The notes under the pieces were generated by a model. That model had not been told where the DNA came from. It was given only the letters and a program-made list of their open reading frames with translations, and ran no database searches. From Ustilago trichophora (taxonomy: Eukaryota > Basidiomycota > Ustilaginomycetes > Ustilaginales > Ustilaginaceae), in NCBI GenBank assembly GCA_900323505.1, contig OOIN01000002.1, positions 1,984,001 through 2,048,000 of the forward strand: 64,000 nucleotides of DNA, read 5' to 3'. Positions within the stretch are counted from its first letter, which is position 1; the number at the start of each line of letters is the position of its first letter. This document shows, piece after piece, positions 35,948 to 45,373 of this stretch. A program made the translations under genes and the position numbers.

Positions 35948-36307
35948 TCGCCGCCTCATACTATCTTGATTCATTGTTTCGTGGGAATACAGCTACACTT
36001 TGCACTGTGATTCACGGCTCGAGATGTGCAGTGCCTGTGTTAGAGAGAAGCAATGTAAGGAGATATGGAAGAAAATTGAGGGATTAAAGCTGGCTATTCT
36101 CTTGGGCCGTGTCGCGTAAATGTGGACCCTTCTTCTTAAGTTTGGTCGCGCTCGCGTGTTGCGGAAAGCAGAGACCAACACTGTTTGCTTCAACTCTGTT
36201 CTCAAAGCTTCTCTTTCTCAACCTTGGCATTTGCACCATCACTTTGCTCCGTCGGCATCAAAGCTTCCTCAGTGCCGTAAAGCATACCTAATCATTGCCG
36301 AGACAAG
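35948..36307. other. intergenic, 5' flank of RNase H2 subunit B gene
   Basis: 360 bp with no further feature seen. Confidence 0.5.
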
Positions 36308-37331
36308 ATGGCAACCTCGATCACACAACAAAGTGACGCTTCAACAGTAGCTGAGACCATCCAATCGATGCGAACCGGCGTTCTTGTTCACCCCGAAAAT
36401 GCACAGGATGGTCGCTTCCTGGTTCTCCCACATCCACGTACCGCTGTTCCGACGTATTATCTCCACTCTGATGTTACGACTGGATCAGGCTCTTCTGCCT
36501 CTTGGAATGGCGAATTGTTTGAGTTGTCGAGCTTGAAAGATGGCAAATACGACCGTTGTTGGATGGTCTCGAATCTCAATCAGGTGATTTCTTCGGGACA
36601 GTTGGAGATTCTTTCCCGTATAGATGTGCGGTTTGTCGTCATCTCGCTTCTACACAGCGCACTGGGCGATGGAAAGTTTAGATCACTCGAAGATACGTTT
36701 GAGCAGATTGCTCTTGTACTGTACGGTCGAAGGAAGGAAGATATGGTCGAGTCTATCCCAGCGCTCAAAGCTAAGTTGAGCGAAGGTGGTGCATCAGAAG
36801 GAGAAGAGGATGGTGTACAGCAAGATTGGTCGGATATCATCACATTTGGCAAACTACCCCTGGTTAAAAAGGCGCTTGAAGAGGTCGCTGATGTTCAAGG
36901 TAAGTTTTCTTCTCCAACACTATCCCGAATGGCTTGCGATTTGTACCTCTCTTCCAAACTCCACGTCAAAGTCCATTAACCTTTACCGCTCTGCTTGTTT
37001 GTCGACAGATTTGCCAAACGGCGAACAGGCATACAGACTCTCGACAGCAAAAACCTTTTCCATCCTCGACAACAAGCATCAACACCTTTCGTCAAAATTC
37101 ACATTCGTAGCCTCACCCAACATGCTCGGTCGCAATTTCGAACGCAGATGGCAGTCAGACTCAGATCCTTCTCCTTACCTCACTACATCTACTGAAGAAG
37201 AGCAGGAATCAGATTGCAAAGACGCCAAAGATCTACGTGCCAAAATCGCAGCTGAAATCATCGCTACAAACTTGCCACCTCAATTGGCTAGAGAGTACTT
37301 TGAACACTTACACATTCAGGTCGATAACTAG
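36308..37331 (+). CDS. Ribonuclease H2 subunit B (two exons)
   Basis: Accessory subunit of nuclear RNase H2, which removes ribonucleotides from DNA and RNA:DNA hybrids. Exon 1 is 36308-36899, the intron is 36900-37008 (109 nt, GTAAGT donor, GACAG acceptor), and exon 2 is 37009-37331. The spliced product is 304 residues. The N-terminal triple-barrel part reads VLVHPENAQDGRFLVLPHP then a Tyr-Tyr; the helical part contains SSLKDGKYDRCWMVSNLNQV, DVRFVVISLL, and FRSLEDTFEQIALVLYG. After the junction, NGEQAYRLSTAKTFSILDNK and KFTFVASPNMLGR follow, with a C-terminal helix (IAAEIIATNLPPQLAREYFE) typical of the Rnh202/Ydr279 family. Reading through the intron gives an early stop at 36979, so splicing is required. 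It converges on NDUFS8 with 391 bp between stops. Confidence 0.9.
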
Positions 37332-37722
37332 CAATGCAAAAGTCGATCCAGTAAGATTCATACATTTCGTCATGTCTTGAAAAGCGTGGTTCAAAAGTCA
37401 ATCTTGATGCCGTCAAAATGTATAACTTGTGATAGCCACATGAACGTGCATTTCGACCTGAAAAGAAAAGACTATCTCGACAAAAACCTGCTAAGTTAGC
37501 ATGTCATGCTCGCCACACAATGTCCCTGCAACAGTATTATCGAATGTGTATATTGCATGACAAGAAAGAAAGGCAGGACAAATAAAGAGGCAAGAGAAAA
37601 AAAAAAAAAGGACAATCGACTGCATTTTGCTGCTTGGTCAATCGCCTTCGCTCAAGAAGAAAGATCAAGATGCGAAGATGAAGAGGATGAAAGGGTTGGC
37701 ATTTGCTTGCTGTTGCACACTT
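37332..37722. other. convergent 3' region between RNase H2B and complex I 23 kDa genes
   Basis: 391 bp between two stops. An A run of about 12 bases lies near 37599-37610. Nothing else is seen. Confidence 0.5.
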
Positions 37723-38514
37723 TTAACGCTGAAGGTGGTCGGCGTAGATGTTGGCAGCAATCTCGGCCTCGGCGCGGTCACCGTTGGCGAGGAGCTTCTC
37801 CTTGTTGTAGAGGAGTTCCTCACGGGTCTCGGTCGAGTACTCGGTGTTCTGGGTCTCGACGATGGCGTCGACGGGGCAAGCCTCCTGGCAGAAACCGCAG
37901 TAGATGCACTTGGTCATGTCAATGTCGTAGCGAGTGGTCCTTCGTGCGCCATCCTCACGGGGCTCAGACTCGATGGTGATGGCCTGGGCTGGGCAGATGG
38001 CCTCGCAGAGCTTGCAGGCAATGCATCGCTCTTCACCGGTGGGGTATCGTCGCAGTGCGTGCTCGCCACGGAAACGGGGGCTGAGCGGACCCTTCTCGAA
38101 AGGGTACATGATGGTGTAAGGAGGTCGGAAGAAGTTCTCAAGCACGACCCACATGCCTCGAAGAATCTCGGTGAAGAAGAAGAGCTGACCGGCCTTGTCT
38201 AGCGCCGAGGGGCCCTTAGAATAGTCTGGGTAGACGGGGGCAGCGTCAATCTGGCTCTGTGCAGAGGAAGCGTCATAGGTGGCTGTCTTGGTGAGCTCTG
38301 GTGATGGTGCACGACCCTCGGGGATCTGTGTGGGACCAGTCTGCGGGGTGGCGAGCGAGCGGGCGATGGAAGACGAGAAGAGGCGTGCGTTGTAAAGAGT
38401 AGTGGATGGCGCGGCGGTGGCGAAACGGAGTGGCGCAGCTGTCGAGGTAGAAGCATACGATCGGCTAGCAAGCACCGCCGAGCGGAGCAAAGATCGGTTC
38501 AACGAGGAAGCCAT
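37723..38514 (-). CDS. NADH:ubiquinone oxidoreductase 23 kDa iron-sulfur subunit (NDUFS8/TYKY)
   Basis: 263 residues. Carries clusters N6a and N6b of mitochondrial complex I, relaying electrons toward ubiquinone. Two C-x2-C-x2-C-x3-C ferredoxin motifs are intact: C164, C167, C170, C174 ([12 protein letters not shown]) and C203, C206, C209, C213 ([12 protein letters not shown]). The segment [20 protein letters not shown] before the first cluster is diagnostic of TYKY. The first 50 or so residues are an Arg/Ser/Ala-rich, acid-free mitochondrial presequence. Single exon, start at 38514. It lies head-to-head with the 24 kDa subunit gene. Confidence 0.97.
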   Translation of the reverse strand: MASSLNRSLLRSAVLASRSYASTSTAAPLRFATAAPSTTLYNARLFSSSIARSLATPQTGPTQIPEGRAPSPELTKTATYDASSAQSQIDAAPVYPDYSKGPSALDKAGQLFFFTEILRGMWVVLENFFRPPYTIMYPFEKGPLSPRFRGEHALRRYPTGEERCIACKLCEAICPAQAITIESEPREDGARRTTRYDIDMTKCIYCGFCQEACPVDAIVETQNTEYSTETREELLYNKEKLLANGDRAEAEIAANIYADHLQR

Positions 38515-39426
38515 GGTGACTGTGTATATGCTTCAATCGAGGATGAGGATGCGAGAGTCGAATACGAAAAAAAATCAGCGGGAAAGAAGAGTGGTGAGAA
38601 GCACTTGTTGAATATCAAGCTGGGCTGATACTGTAGGTGCTACCGTTGCGAATGCGACTAGTCAAAAAGAATGTGACGAGGAGAGGGATAGTGTCGAGGA
38701 AGAAGGTAAAGGTAAAGATGAAAGTGTCAGGTTCCGTTGGATCGCGATAATGCTTGGACACACACCCACACAGACGCACCAACAGAGAGAGCTTGTCGAC
38801 CGCTTCCACCAAAAAGAAGAGGTGAATGATCGCACCGAAAATTGGAATTGCGGTTTGGGTGGCTGAGGCTTAGCAGACGCAGAGAGAGAGTGCGTCTGAG
38901 AGTCTGAGTGTCTGCTGCCTTGAATTCTTCGCTGATTTCAAATCAACCTCTCTCGCGCTTCCAACTCGAGCAAGTCGATCCCGATTTTTGGATTTGAATT
39001 CATTCAACTCAAGGCTTGAATTTGTATTCCACGATTAAGAACGTATTGAAATGGCAGGATTGATGAGGGGCGACCAATGACAGCCGTCTGAATTGGTCAT
39101 TACCTTCCACTCGTGTCCCTCGAGCTTTGAATCGGGAAATTAGAATTTTTGGCTCGACTTCACAGTTACGCACGGCTTTGAATTGGCGTGTCTCCCCTGG
39201 CTTGAGCCATTCCGAGATATGGGAAGAAATCGCGCTTGTAGAGACACAGTATAACTTAGTTGAGCTTTGGTAATGCCAAAGAGCAAAGAGCAAGCGACCG
39301 CTAAGTATGGCAACATCATCATCGTCTTTGATCGTCGCATCCTTTTCCTTTCTCCACCTTTGTTTGCTCTTATCCTCACCGCCTCTCCTCCCACACCTCT
39401 GCAAAGGTCACCTTTAATCTTTCAAT
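38515..39426. promoter_or_regulatory. shared divergent promoter region of two complex I subunit genes
   Basis: 912 bp between the starts of the 23 kDa (-) and 24 kDa (+) subunit genes. It contains an AG run near 38880-38892 and repeated AAT/TGAATT words near 38920-39060. No gene is seen within. Shared upstream DNA could coordinate the two subunits; this is inference from layout. Confidence 0.45.
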
Positions 39427-40336
39427 ATGGCTGCCCTCCGCACATCCTCGCGCTCGCTCATGCGATCCGTCGCCGCCGCTGCGGCTCGCTCCAACGCTGT
39501 TGCTGTCGCCAGCAGCTCCTCGAGGTCCGTCGCCGCTCGTACCCTCTCCACCTCGGCAGCTCGCTCTTCCGACGCTCTCTTTGTCCACCGTAACACCGAC
39601 TACAACAACCCCGATATCCCCTTTGAGTTTAACGAGGAGAACAAGAAGATGGCACAGGAGATCATCTCGCACTACCCCGAGCAGTACAAGAAGGCCGCCG
39701 TTATCCCATTGCTCGACCTCGGTCAGCGCCAGAACTCGGGTTGGGTCTCGATCTCGGTCATGAACTACGTTGCCAAGCTCCTCGAGATGCCTCCTATGCG
39801 CGTATACGAGGTCGCCACTTTCTACACCATGTTCAACCGCGAGCCTGTCGGAAAGTACTTTTTGCAGCTCTGCACCACCACCCCTTGCATGCTCGGCGGC
39901 TGTGGCTCCACAAAGATCCTCGAGGCTCTCGAGGCTAAGCTCGGCATCAAGGCCGGTCAGACCACCAAGGACAAGAAGTTCACCCTGGTCGAAGTCGAGT
40001 GCCTCGGTGCCTGCGCCAACGCTCCCATGATCCAGATCAACGACGACTACTTTGAGGACCTCACTCCAGAGTCCATGGTCAACATCATCGAAAAGCTCAG
40101 CAACGGAGAAAAGGTCAAGCCAGGCCCGCAATCCGGCCGTCACTCGTCCGAGCCTGCTTCCGGCCGAACTGCCCTCACCTCAGAAGTACGTATCACGAGT
40201 TCACCACTCTCACACCCACACACATTGTGTCTGCAATCCATACTGACCCGCTCTCATCTTCTTGCTTATACTTTGCTTCCACCCACCACAACAGCCTTAT
40301 GGACCAGGCAAGTTCTGCGTCCCCGAGTTCGCTTAA
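39427..40336 (+). CDS. NADH:ubiquinone oxidoreductase 24 kDa subunit (NDUFV2), two exons
   Basis: N-module subunit of complex I holding the [2Fe-2S] cluster N1a. Exon 1 is 39427-40185, the intron is 40186-40294 (109 nt, GTACGT donor, CAACAG acceptor), and exon 2 is 40295-40336; the spliced length is 266 residues. Cluster ligands are C149 and C154 (CTTTPC) and C192 and C196 (CLGAC). Other family blocks are [20 protein letters not shown] and [18 protein letters not shown]. The 14-codon last exon gives [13 protein letters not shown], matching the conserved fungal C-terminus. Reading through the intron instead runs on to 40578 with an unrelated tail that enters the 5S gene. The first 45 or so residues are an Arg/Ser/Ala-rich mitochondrial presequence. 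Confidence 0.95.
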
Positions 40337-40519
40337 TTACAGACTATATCGCAATTGTATACGGCATTCACGTTCCCTTGCTAGAATCTTCAATACCTTC
40401 AGATCCATCTTTTGTCGCTGTGATTGTAAGACGAGATTCGCGTGATTCGCGGAAAGAGCTGCGTTGGCTTAGCCTCACTTTTGCTACGACAGCAAACGCA
40501 GCCCGAAAAAGAACAAAAG

Positions 40520-40524
40520 AAAAA
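40520..40524 (-). terminator. Pol III terminator of the 5S rRNA gene
   Basis: Five T residues on the minus strand, six bases past the 5S 3' end, with a further T4 (revcomp of AAAA) just beyond. Confidence 0.65.
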
Positions 40525-40530
40525 GGAGAA

Positions 40531-40651
40531 GAACTGCAGCACCTAGGATTCCCGCGTGGTCCCCCACCGCAGTACTGACTAGGCGATACCTTGCTTAACT
40601 TCGCAGATCGGACGGGATGCGGTGCTTTCAAAGTTCTATGGCCGCAGATGT
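40531..40651 (-). rRNA. 5S ribosomal RNA (dispersed copy)
   Basis: The minus strand begins ACATCTGCGGCC at 40651 and carries conserved 5S blocks in order: GAAAGCACCGCATCCCGT, CCGATCTGCGAAGTTAAGC, GGTATCGCCTAGT, GTACTGCGGTGGG, GGACCACGCGGGAA and CCTAGGTGCTGCAG. Helix I pairs CTGCGGC near the 5' end with GCTGCAG near the 3' end. The 3' boundary is uncertain by a few bases (about 118-121 nt in total). The internal control region (GAAGTTAAGC) is intact and a T5 run follows at 40520-40524. It sits alone between NDUFV2 and MIC60, not in an rDNA array. Confidence 0.95.
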
Positions 40652-40872
40652 CAGCTGTTCGCAATGATGGCCACACCAAGTAAAGCAGAAGGAGAAGAAG
40701 CATGAAGCAGTACAGTCCACGATCTAGCACACACAACACAAGCAAACGTGAGTGAAAGTGATATTTTTTTGGAATCGATCGACAGATAAATCTAAAGCTT
40801 TGAAAAGCCGACAAAAGTCAAACAGACTTAGGATGAAAGAGAGAGAGAGAGAGAGAGGAAATGTTCCAGGGA

Positions 40873-42930
40873 TCAAGCCGAGACCATGAGCGAGGCCAAG
40901 CTAGCTTCTGTCTGGACGACCTCGAGCGCCTGTTGCACCTCGAGGCGTTTTCGCGATGCGGCGAGCCAATCCGAGGCGAGCAGTTTTGGCCAGCCTTTGA
41001 GCTGGTTGAGTTCTCGCGTGGCCGAGTCGAGGTCCTTGCGGTCGAGGTAGTACTCTGCCCTTGCGAGCACTGAGGGTACATCCTCGCCCTGGACGAGACC
41101 CTTTTTGTGAAACAGGATGGGGGAAAGAGCTGCGCTGGCAAGGTGAGACAGAACGCCAGAGGTCTCGGGTGATGGTACAAGGGAGACTTGACGAACGCGA
41201 GGACCGACCTTGTTGTCGAACCACTGCTTGAGGGTGGTGAACGACTCAACGCCGGTGTCGGCAGCACCGCTGGCGTCGAGAGCCTCAATGGCGGCGCTCA
41301 GGACGGGGTCATCGCGGGCCTTGGAGGTGCCCTTGAGAACTCGGAGCTGCTCAGCGAAAGGTCGCTTGGTAGCCGACGAGTCGTCGAGTGCGTACTGGAC
41401 AGCACGGACGGCAGTCCAAAGGGTGTGCACCGAAACGTTCTCGTCAAGCACACTGCTGTTGTCCAAGCTGACCTTCTCGAGGCTCTTGAGCTCCGTAGCC
41501 AGTTCGTCAAGCTTGGCGAGACGTCCACCACGCTCCTCCTCTACCTTGGCCTTGATATCCTTCATCCATCGTCGCTGCAGCTCGATACCCTGGGCAATGA
41601 CCTCCTCCTTGAGCCTCTCATTGATGATCTGACTCTGCGTGGCGAGCTCCTTCTCGAGCTTCTCCTTGAACTGCTGCATCTGCTTGCTGCGCTCCTCCTC
41701 AAACGACTTCTGCCAGTCGGACTCTCGGCTCGAGAGCTTGTTGGCAGCTTCTTCCGACTGCTTGGAGATTTGAGCTTCGTAGCGCTTGGCCTGGGCTGCG
41801 AGGCTGTTCTCAACGCGCTTGGCCTCCTCACGCTTGATAGTCTCGAGGCGCTGGCTCAACTGCTCGAGGTCGATCTGCGCATTCTCGAGAACACCCTTGG
41901 CCTTGGCACCGGACGAAGGAGTCTCCTTGAGGAAGGTGGTGAGCTCGTCGATGGTGCCGGCGAGCTGGGCGATCATGGGCTCAGATCCGGAGAGACTCTT
42001 GATCGAAGGTGCGAGCAAAGGCAGCTTAGGTGCCTCGGGGTCAGGTCGCAAGCGAGCGTTGGGCTGCTCGGGAGCCTTTAGGCCTCGGTCACGGCGAGGG
42101 GCGGCATAGCCTGCGGGTGGCTCGTGGTTAACAGGGAGCTCACCGGTGTAGGTCTCTTTGATCTCCTCCTTGAGGCCCTTGCCAGGAGCGGCGCTCTTGG
42201 AAGGGGCGGCCTTGGTGTTGGCACCGATGTCGGTCATAACCTGAACGCTGTCAACAGCACGCTGAAGCACGTTGCGGCCATCCTTCTTGACCTCTGAAGC
42301 CTCACCGCGAACCTTGGCCTCTGCCTTGTCGGCAGCAGCCTTGGCACGGTTGAGCAGCTCCGAAGTCTTGTCCTGCACAGCCTTGAGCGCCGACTCGGCC
42401 TCGTCCTCCGCCTTCTTGGCACCAGTCTTGGCCTTCTGTGCCAGCTTGTCCGCCTCAGCCTTGGCCTTGTCACGAGCCTCGGCCACCCTGAGACGAGCAT
42501 CGCGCTCGTCGCCTGCACTCTCGCTTGCGCCTGCATCGCCGCTGAGCACGCGGCCGACAGCACCGCTGACGCTGCCGTAGGCGGACTTGGTGACGTCGAT
42601 TGCCTTGTCTCCGTAGCCGCCAAGGTTGATGTTCTTGATCTCCTGACCGACGTCGTGTGTGTCAAGGTAGTCAATGATGCGCTCGCCTCCGGGAACGCTC
42701 TCTACGAAAAAGTCCTGGTATCGGTCGTTGTTTAGTGCTGCTACTGTCGAGATACCGTAGAAAAGGGTGGCACCGAGGGTGGTGTACACCAAGAAGCGGC
42801 CAGCGCCAGATCTTGAGCTTCCATCAGCACCAGTGGCGTAGGTTCGGACACCGGTAACGCTATGGGAGCGAGCTACCGAAGAAGGGCTGAGTGCAGCAGC
42901 CCTGCGCAAGGCGGCAGCGCGGTTCATCAT
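40873..42930 (-). CDS. MIC60: MICOS complex subunit MIC60 (mitofilin/Fcj1)
   Basis: 685 residues; Met-Met at 42930/42927 gives two adjacent possible starts. Architecture matches the family: an Arg/Ala mitochondrial presequence, one transmembrane helix (about residues 46-66, RFLVYTTLGATLFYGISTVA), a hydrophilic Ala/Lys/Glu linker, a long coiled coil (about residues 340-490, with EQLSQRLETIKREEAKRVEN), and the C-terminal mitofilin domain (about 500-685), with DENVSVHTLWTAVRAVQYAL and ARAEYYLDRKDLDSATRELN. MIC60 forms crista junctions in the inner membrane and contacts outer-membrane complexes. The linker is rich in AEA/KAKA heptad-like repeats, which explains long antisense open frames opposite it. 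It is followed downstream on the same strand by the 5S gene. Confidence 0.95.
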   Translation of the reverse strand: MMNRAAALRRAAALSPSSVARSHSVTGVRTYATGADGSSRSGAGRFLVYTTLGATLFYGISTVAALNNDRYQDFFVESVPGGERIIDYLDTHDVGQEIKNINLGGYGDKAIDVTKSAYGSVSGAVGRVLSGDAGASESAGDERDARLRVAEARDKAKAEADKLAQKAKTGAKKAEDEAESALKAVQDKTSELLNRAKAAADKAEAKVRGEASEVKKDGRNVLQRAVDSVQVMTDIGANTKAAPSKSAAPGKGLKEEIKETYTGELPVNHEPPAGYAAPRRDRGLKAPEQPNARLRPDPEAPKLPLLAPSIKSLSGSEPMIAQLAGTIDELTTFLKETPSSGAKAKGVLENAQIDLEQLSQRLETIKREEAKRVENSLAAQAKRYEAQISKQSEEAANKLSSRESDWQKSFEEERSKQMQQFKEKLEKELATQSQIINERLKEEVIAQGIELQRRWMKDIKAKVEEERGGRLAKLDELATELKSLEKVSLDNSSVLDENVSVHTLWTAVRAVQYALDDSSATKRPFAEQLRVLKGTSKARDDPVLSAAIEALDASGAADTGVESFTTLKQWFDNKVGPRVRQVSLVPSPETSGVLSHLASAALSPILFHKKGLVQGEDVPSVLARAEYYLDRKDLDSATRELNQLKGWPKLLASDWLAASRKRLEVQQALEVVQTEASLASLMVSA

Positions 42931-44071
42931 GGCGACCGTTGGAACGCAGGATCTGTGTCTCTATACCGTAGGAGAGGTCGAATAGGCAGTGGTTCCAGAG
43001 AGCAAGATGCTGCAAAAACGTGGTCGGCGTAGGAATAGCGGTGATGAAAGAGACTGATGAGAGGATCGTAGGTATACGATGTGACGATCGTCTTTGAGCG
43101 GTTGTGGAGGATTGCGAGTCAAGATATCGATGGGACGGGCGATTACAGGCTCTCGTGCGCCAACAAGACGTTCAAGAAGAAATGCCCATTTCCATTCCGC
43201 TTCGTGTGTTCAGTTCGCTCGAATCGGGCATTTGGCTCTTGCTCGCATCGACCAACTCTGAGTTGCAGTCGAGCAGAGCAGGCTCACACTGAAATGCGAA
43301 GCCTGTGCCATTCCAGAGTCATTTCAAAAATTTCAAGTGACAGCCTGACTATCCACTACAATCTGGCTCCTTCGTCCAGCAGTCGTGAAATTCGAATCCG
43401 AAGTCCTCATTTGGAGTGGATCGAGTCGCGTTGTACAGTATTCCCACTGCCGTCATCGAGAGAAAGCCAGGCGGGGCACGATCACAGTGTCAGATTAGCT
43501 TCATTCTCAAGCTGCCCAAACCGTTAAAACGCCAGGCCGGAAGGATCCGCGACAGCCGGCGCGGTAGCCGGATCCGAATCATCTCTTCTCATGGAAACTC
43601 CTCAACACCACACATTGCAACACTCCTTTCGTCTCTGCCTCGTACCTCAACTGAGAGTGAGCTTAAGATGCACACCTGTCCAGATGCAGAAAGCTGTCTG
43701 AACTGATGAATCGCTACCCAAGCGGGCAATGCTGCTGCTTGGAGGAGCGATTAGCATTCCTTACAAGGTTCGCTGATTGTTGACAACTTGACTCAATCTT
43801 GTCCAGGGTCATCAAGTCGCTCATGTCGCGAGGTCATGCTGAAAGGACAATCATATTGGGATTATGGGATATGCTGATTTAGAAGTACAAGATGCAGAAT
43901 GATTAGAAACTGGTCGATAGAAGCAAGCAGTCGGGACGTTGTCTATCGATCTGTGGCGCAGAGGAACAGCCTCACAATGGGGTATATATGGATGAGATGG
44001 AAAAGTCTGATACCAAAAAGAGATTCAAGATCAGTCTTATCAAAAAAGGATTGACAACGCAGGTGTCAGAG
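42931..44071. other. intergenic, 5' flank of MIC60 and 3' flank of the Ser-rich protein gene
   Basis: 1.14 kb. No gene recognised. A 7-bp inverted repeat, GGATCCG...CGGATCC, spans about 43543-43575, and TGTACAGTA lies at 43432-43440. Confidence 0.45.
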
Positions 44072-45373
44072 TTAGGCCAAAGTGGCCTCTTGCCTCTCAA
44101 CACTGCGCGATCGGCGCTGATCCGAGGCATGGTCTCGGGCTCCAACAAACGAGGCGCGAGGGGAGACGGAGCCTTCAGAAGGAGACATCTCCTCGATGAC
44201 GCGGAAAGGAACGTGGACCGAGATCTTGGCTTGATGACCCCGTCCACGACCCGAGATGCTGTTGCGCGGACTTTGATTTGAGGGGGATGCTTGGGAGAGC
44301 GAGAGAGATAGTGCGGCGACTGCAGCTGTAGTGGCTGCTGCTTGATCCTTGCCCGACTTGTTCAGAGCGAACGAGGTGTGAAGCGAGGGACCACGCAACG
44401 ACAAATCGGCGTCCCTTCCGCCTAACGAGGAGCGACGGCTGACCCAGTCTGGCAACTGCTGCCAGATATCGTGAACGGGCTCCCTGGTCTCTTTGTAGGC
44501 GCTGAAGCGAAGAGCCTCGTAGGTGGCTCTGGCATTGCCGGCCAGCGCCCAATCCCACTCGGATTCATCCGAAGCGGACGTGTGGTTGCTCCAGTACGAT
44601 CCGACGCAAGAACGTGACGATGAAATTCCACTGGTGATACGAGGCGCCTCAGGTGACGTAGAAGTCGAGACCGTGGTGGATGCAGGTAGAGAGACGGTCG
44701 TCGGGATCTTCATCGAGGCGACAGTGGGACGAACTGGAGAGGCAATCATTGGCTTCTGCTGTTGTTGTGTCGAGAAGCGCGAGTTGGCTGTGGAAGGCGG
44801 GGCCGACGCCGCTGTACGGCCCCAATCGAAACCACTAGGCTCAGCGATGGCCTTGCGAGCAGCGCGAAGAAGACCAAGGTTGCCTGCACCCATCGTCATT
44901 GGCAAGTTGGCCAAGTCGAGCATGAGATCTGAGGGCAGCGCGTTGCTGCCCGAAGCAACCTTGCGGCGCCGACGCTCCAAAACGCCTGAAGCGCGACTCT
45001 CGGAGCAGGCACGAGCCAGAGAGGGGCGCAATGAAGAGGGTCCAGCCGGGTCGACGAACAAAGTCGACTTGGACGACCCGGGCTCTGGAGCGCTTGATGT
45101 TCTCTGCACACTAGGTCTACGGCTGCTGGCGTCCAACATAGACGAGGGTTCGACGTATTCGTCGTCCGAAGAGCAGGGCAGATTGAGAGTAGCATTCAAT
45201 GCAGCGCAGTCACCCGAGGGGCTCTCGGCGGTACCGTGGCCGGAGAAGCGGAAGGTAGAGAGGGCGGCTTGAACATCGCGACACATTGGGTTCAGCGAGC
45301 GACGGGCAGGGAAATCGAAATAGGTGGGGGGAGTATAACTCGGGCCTGCTTCATTCGGTATTCTGGTCACCAT
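44072..45373 (-). CDS. Ser/Arg-rich protein of unknown function
   Basis: 433 residues from the first ATG of the frame, at 45373 (MVTRIPNEAGPSYTPPTYFD). I do not recognise a domain. The N-terminus has a PxxPPTYFDFPARRSLNPMCRDVQAAL block. The centre is low-complexity Ser/Thr/Pro. A more ordered block near residues 270-330 (SEWDWALAGNARATYEALRF, then VHDIWQQLPDWVSRRSSLGG) is the best candidate for conservation. The C-terminus is rich in RRSRS-type sites. No signal peptide or membrane segment is visible. It could be a phosphoregulated cytosolic or nuclear protein restricted to smut fungi; that is inference from composition only. Confidence 0.72.
   Translation of the reverse strand: MVTRIPNEAGPSYTPPTYFDFPARRSLNPMCRDVQAALSTFRFSGHGTAESPSGDCAALNATLNLPCSSDDEYVEPSSMLDASSRRPSVQRTSSAPEPGSSKSTLFVDPAGPSSLRPSLARACSESRASGVLERRRRKVASGSNALPSDLMLDLANLPMTMGAGNLGLLRAARKAIAEPSGFDWGRTAASAPPSTANSRFSTQQQQKPMIASPVRPTVASMKIPTTVSLPASTTVSTSTSPEAPRITSGISSSRSCVGSYWSNHTSASDESEWDWALAGNARATYEALRFSAYKETREPVHDIWQQLPDWVSRRSSLGGRDADLSLRGPSLHTSFALNKSGKDQAAATTAAVAALSLSLSQASPSNQSPRNSISGRGRGHQAKISVHVPFRVIEEMSPSEGSVSPRASFVGARDHASDQRRSRSVERQEATLA

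Noticed and set aside
39427..40578. Unspliced version of the complex I 24 kDa ORF
   Set aside because: The tail after residue 253 is unrelated to the family and runs into the 5S gene, while splicing at 40186-40294 restores the conserved C-terminus.
41188..42081. 297-codon plus-strand open frame opposite MIC60
   Set aside because: Leu/Glu-rich shadow of the Lys/Glu/Ala coiled coil on the true strand.
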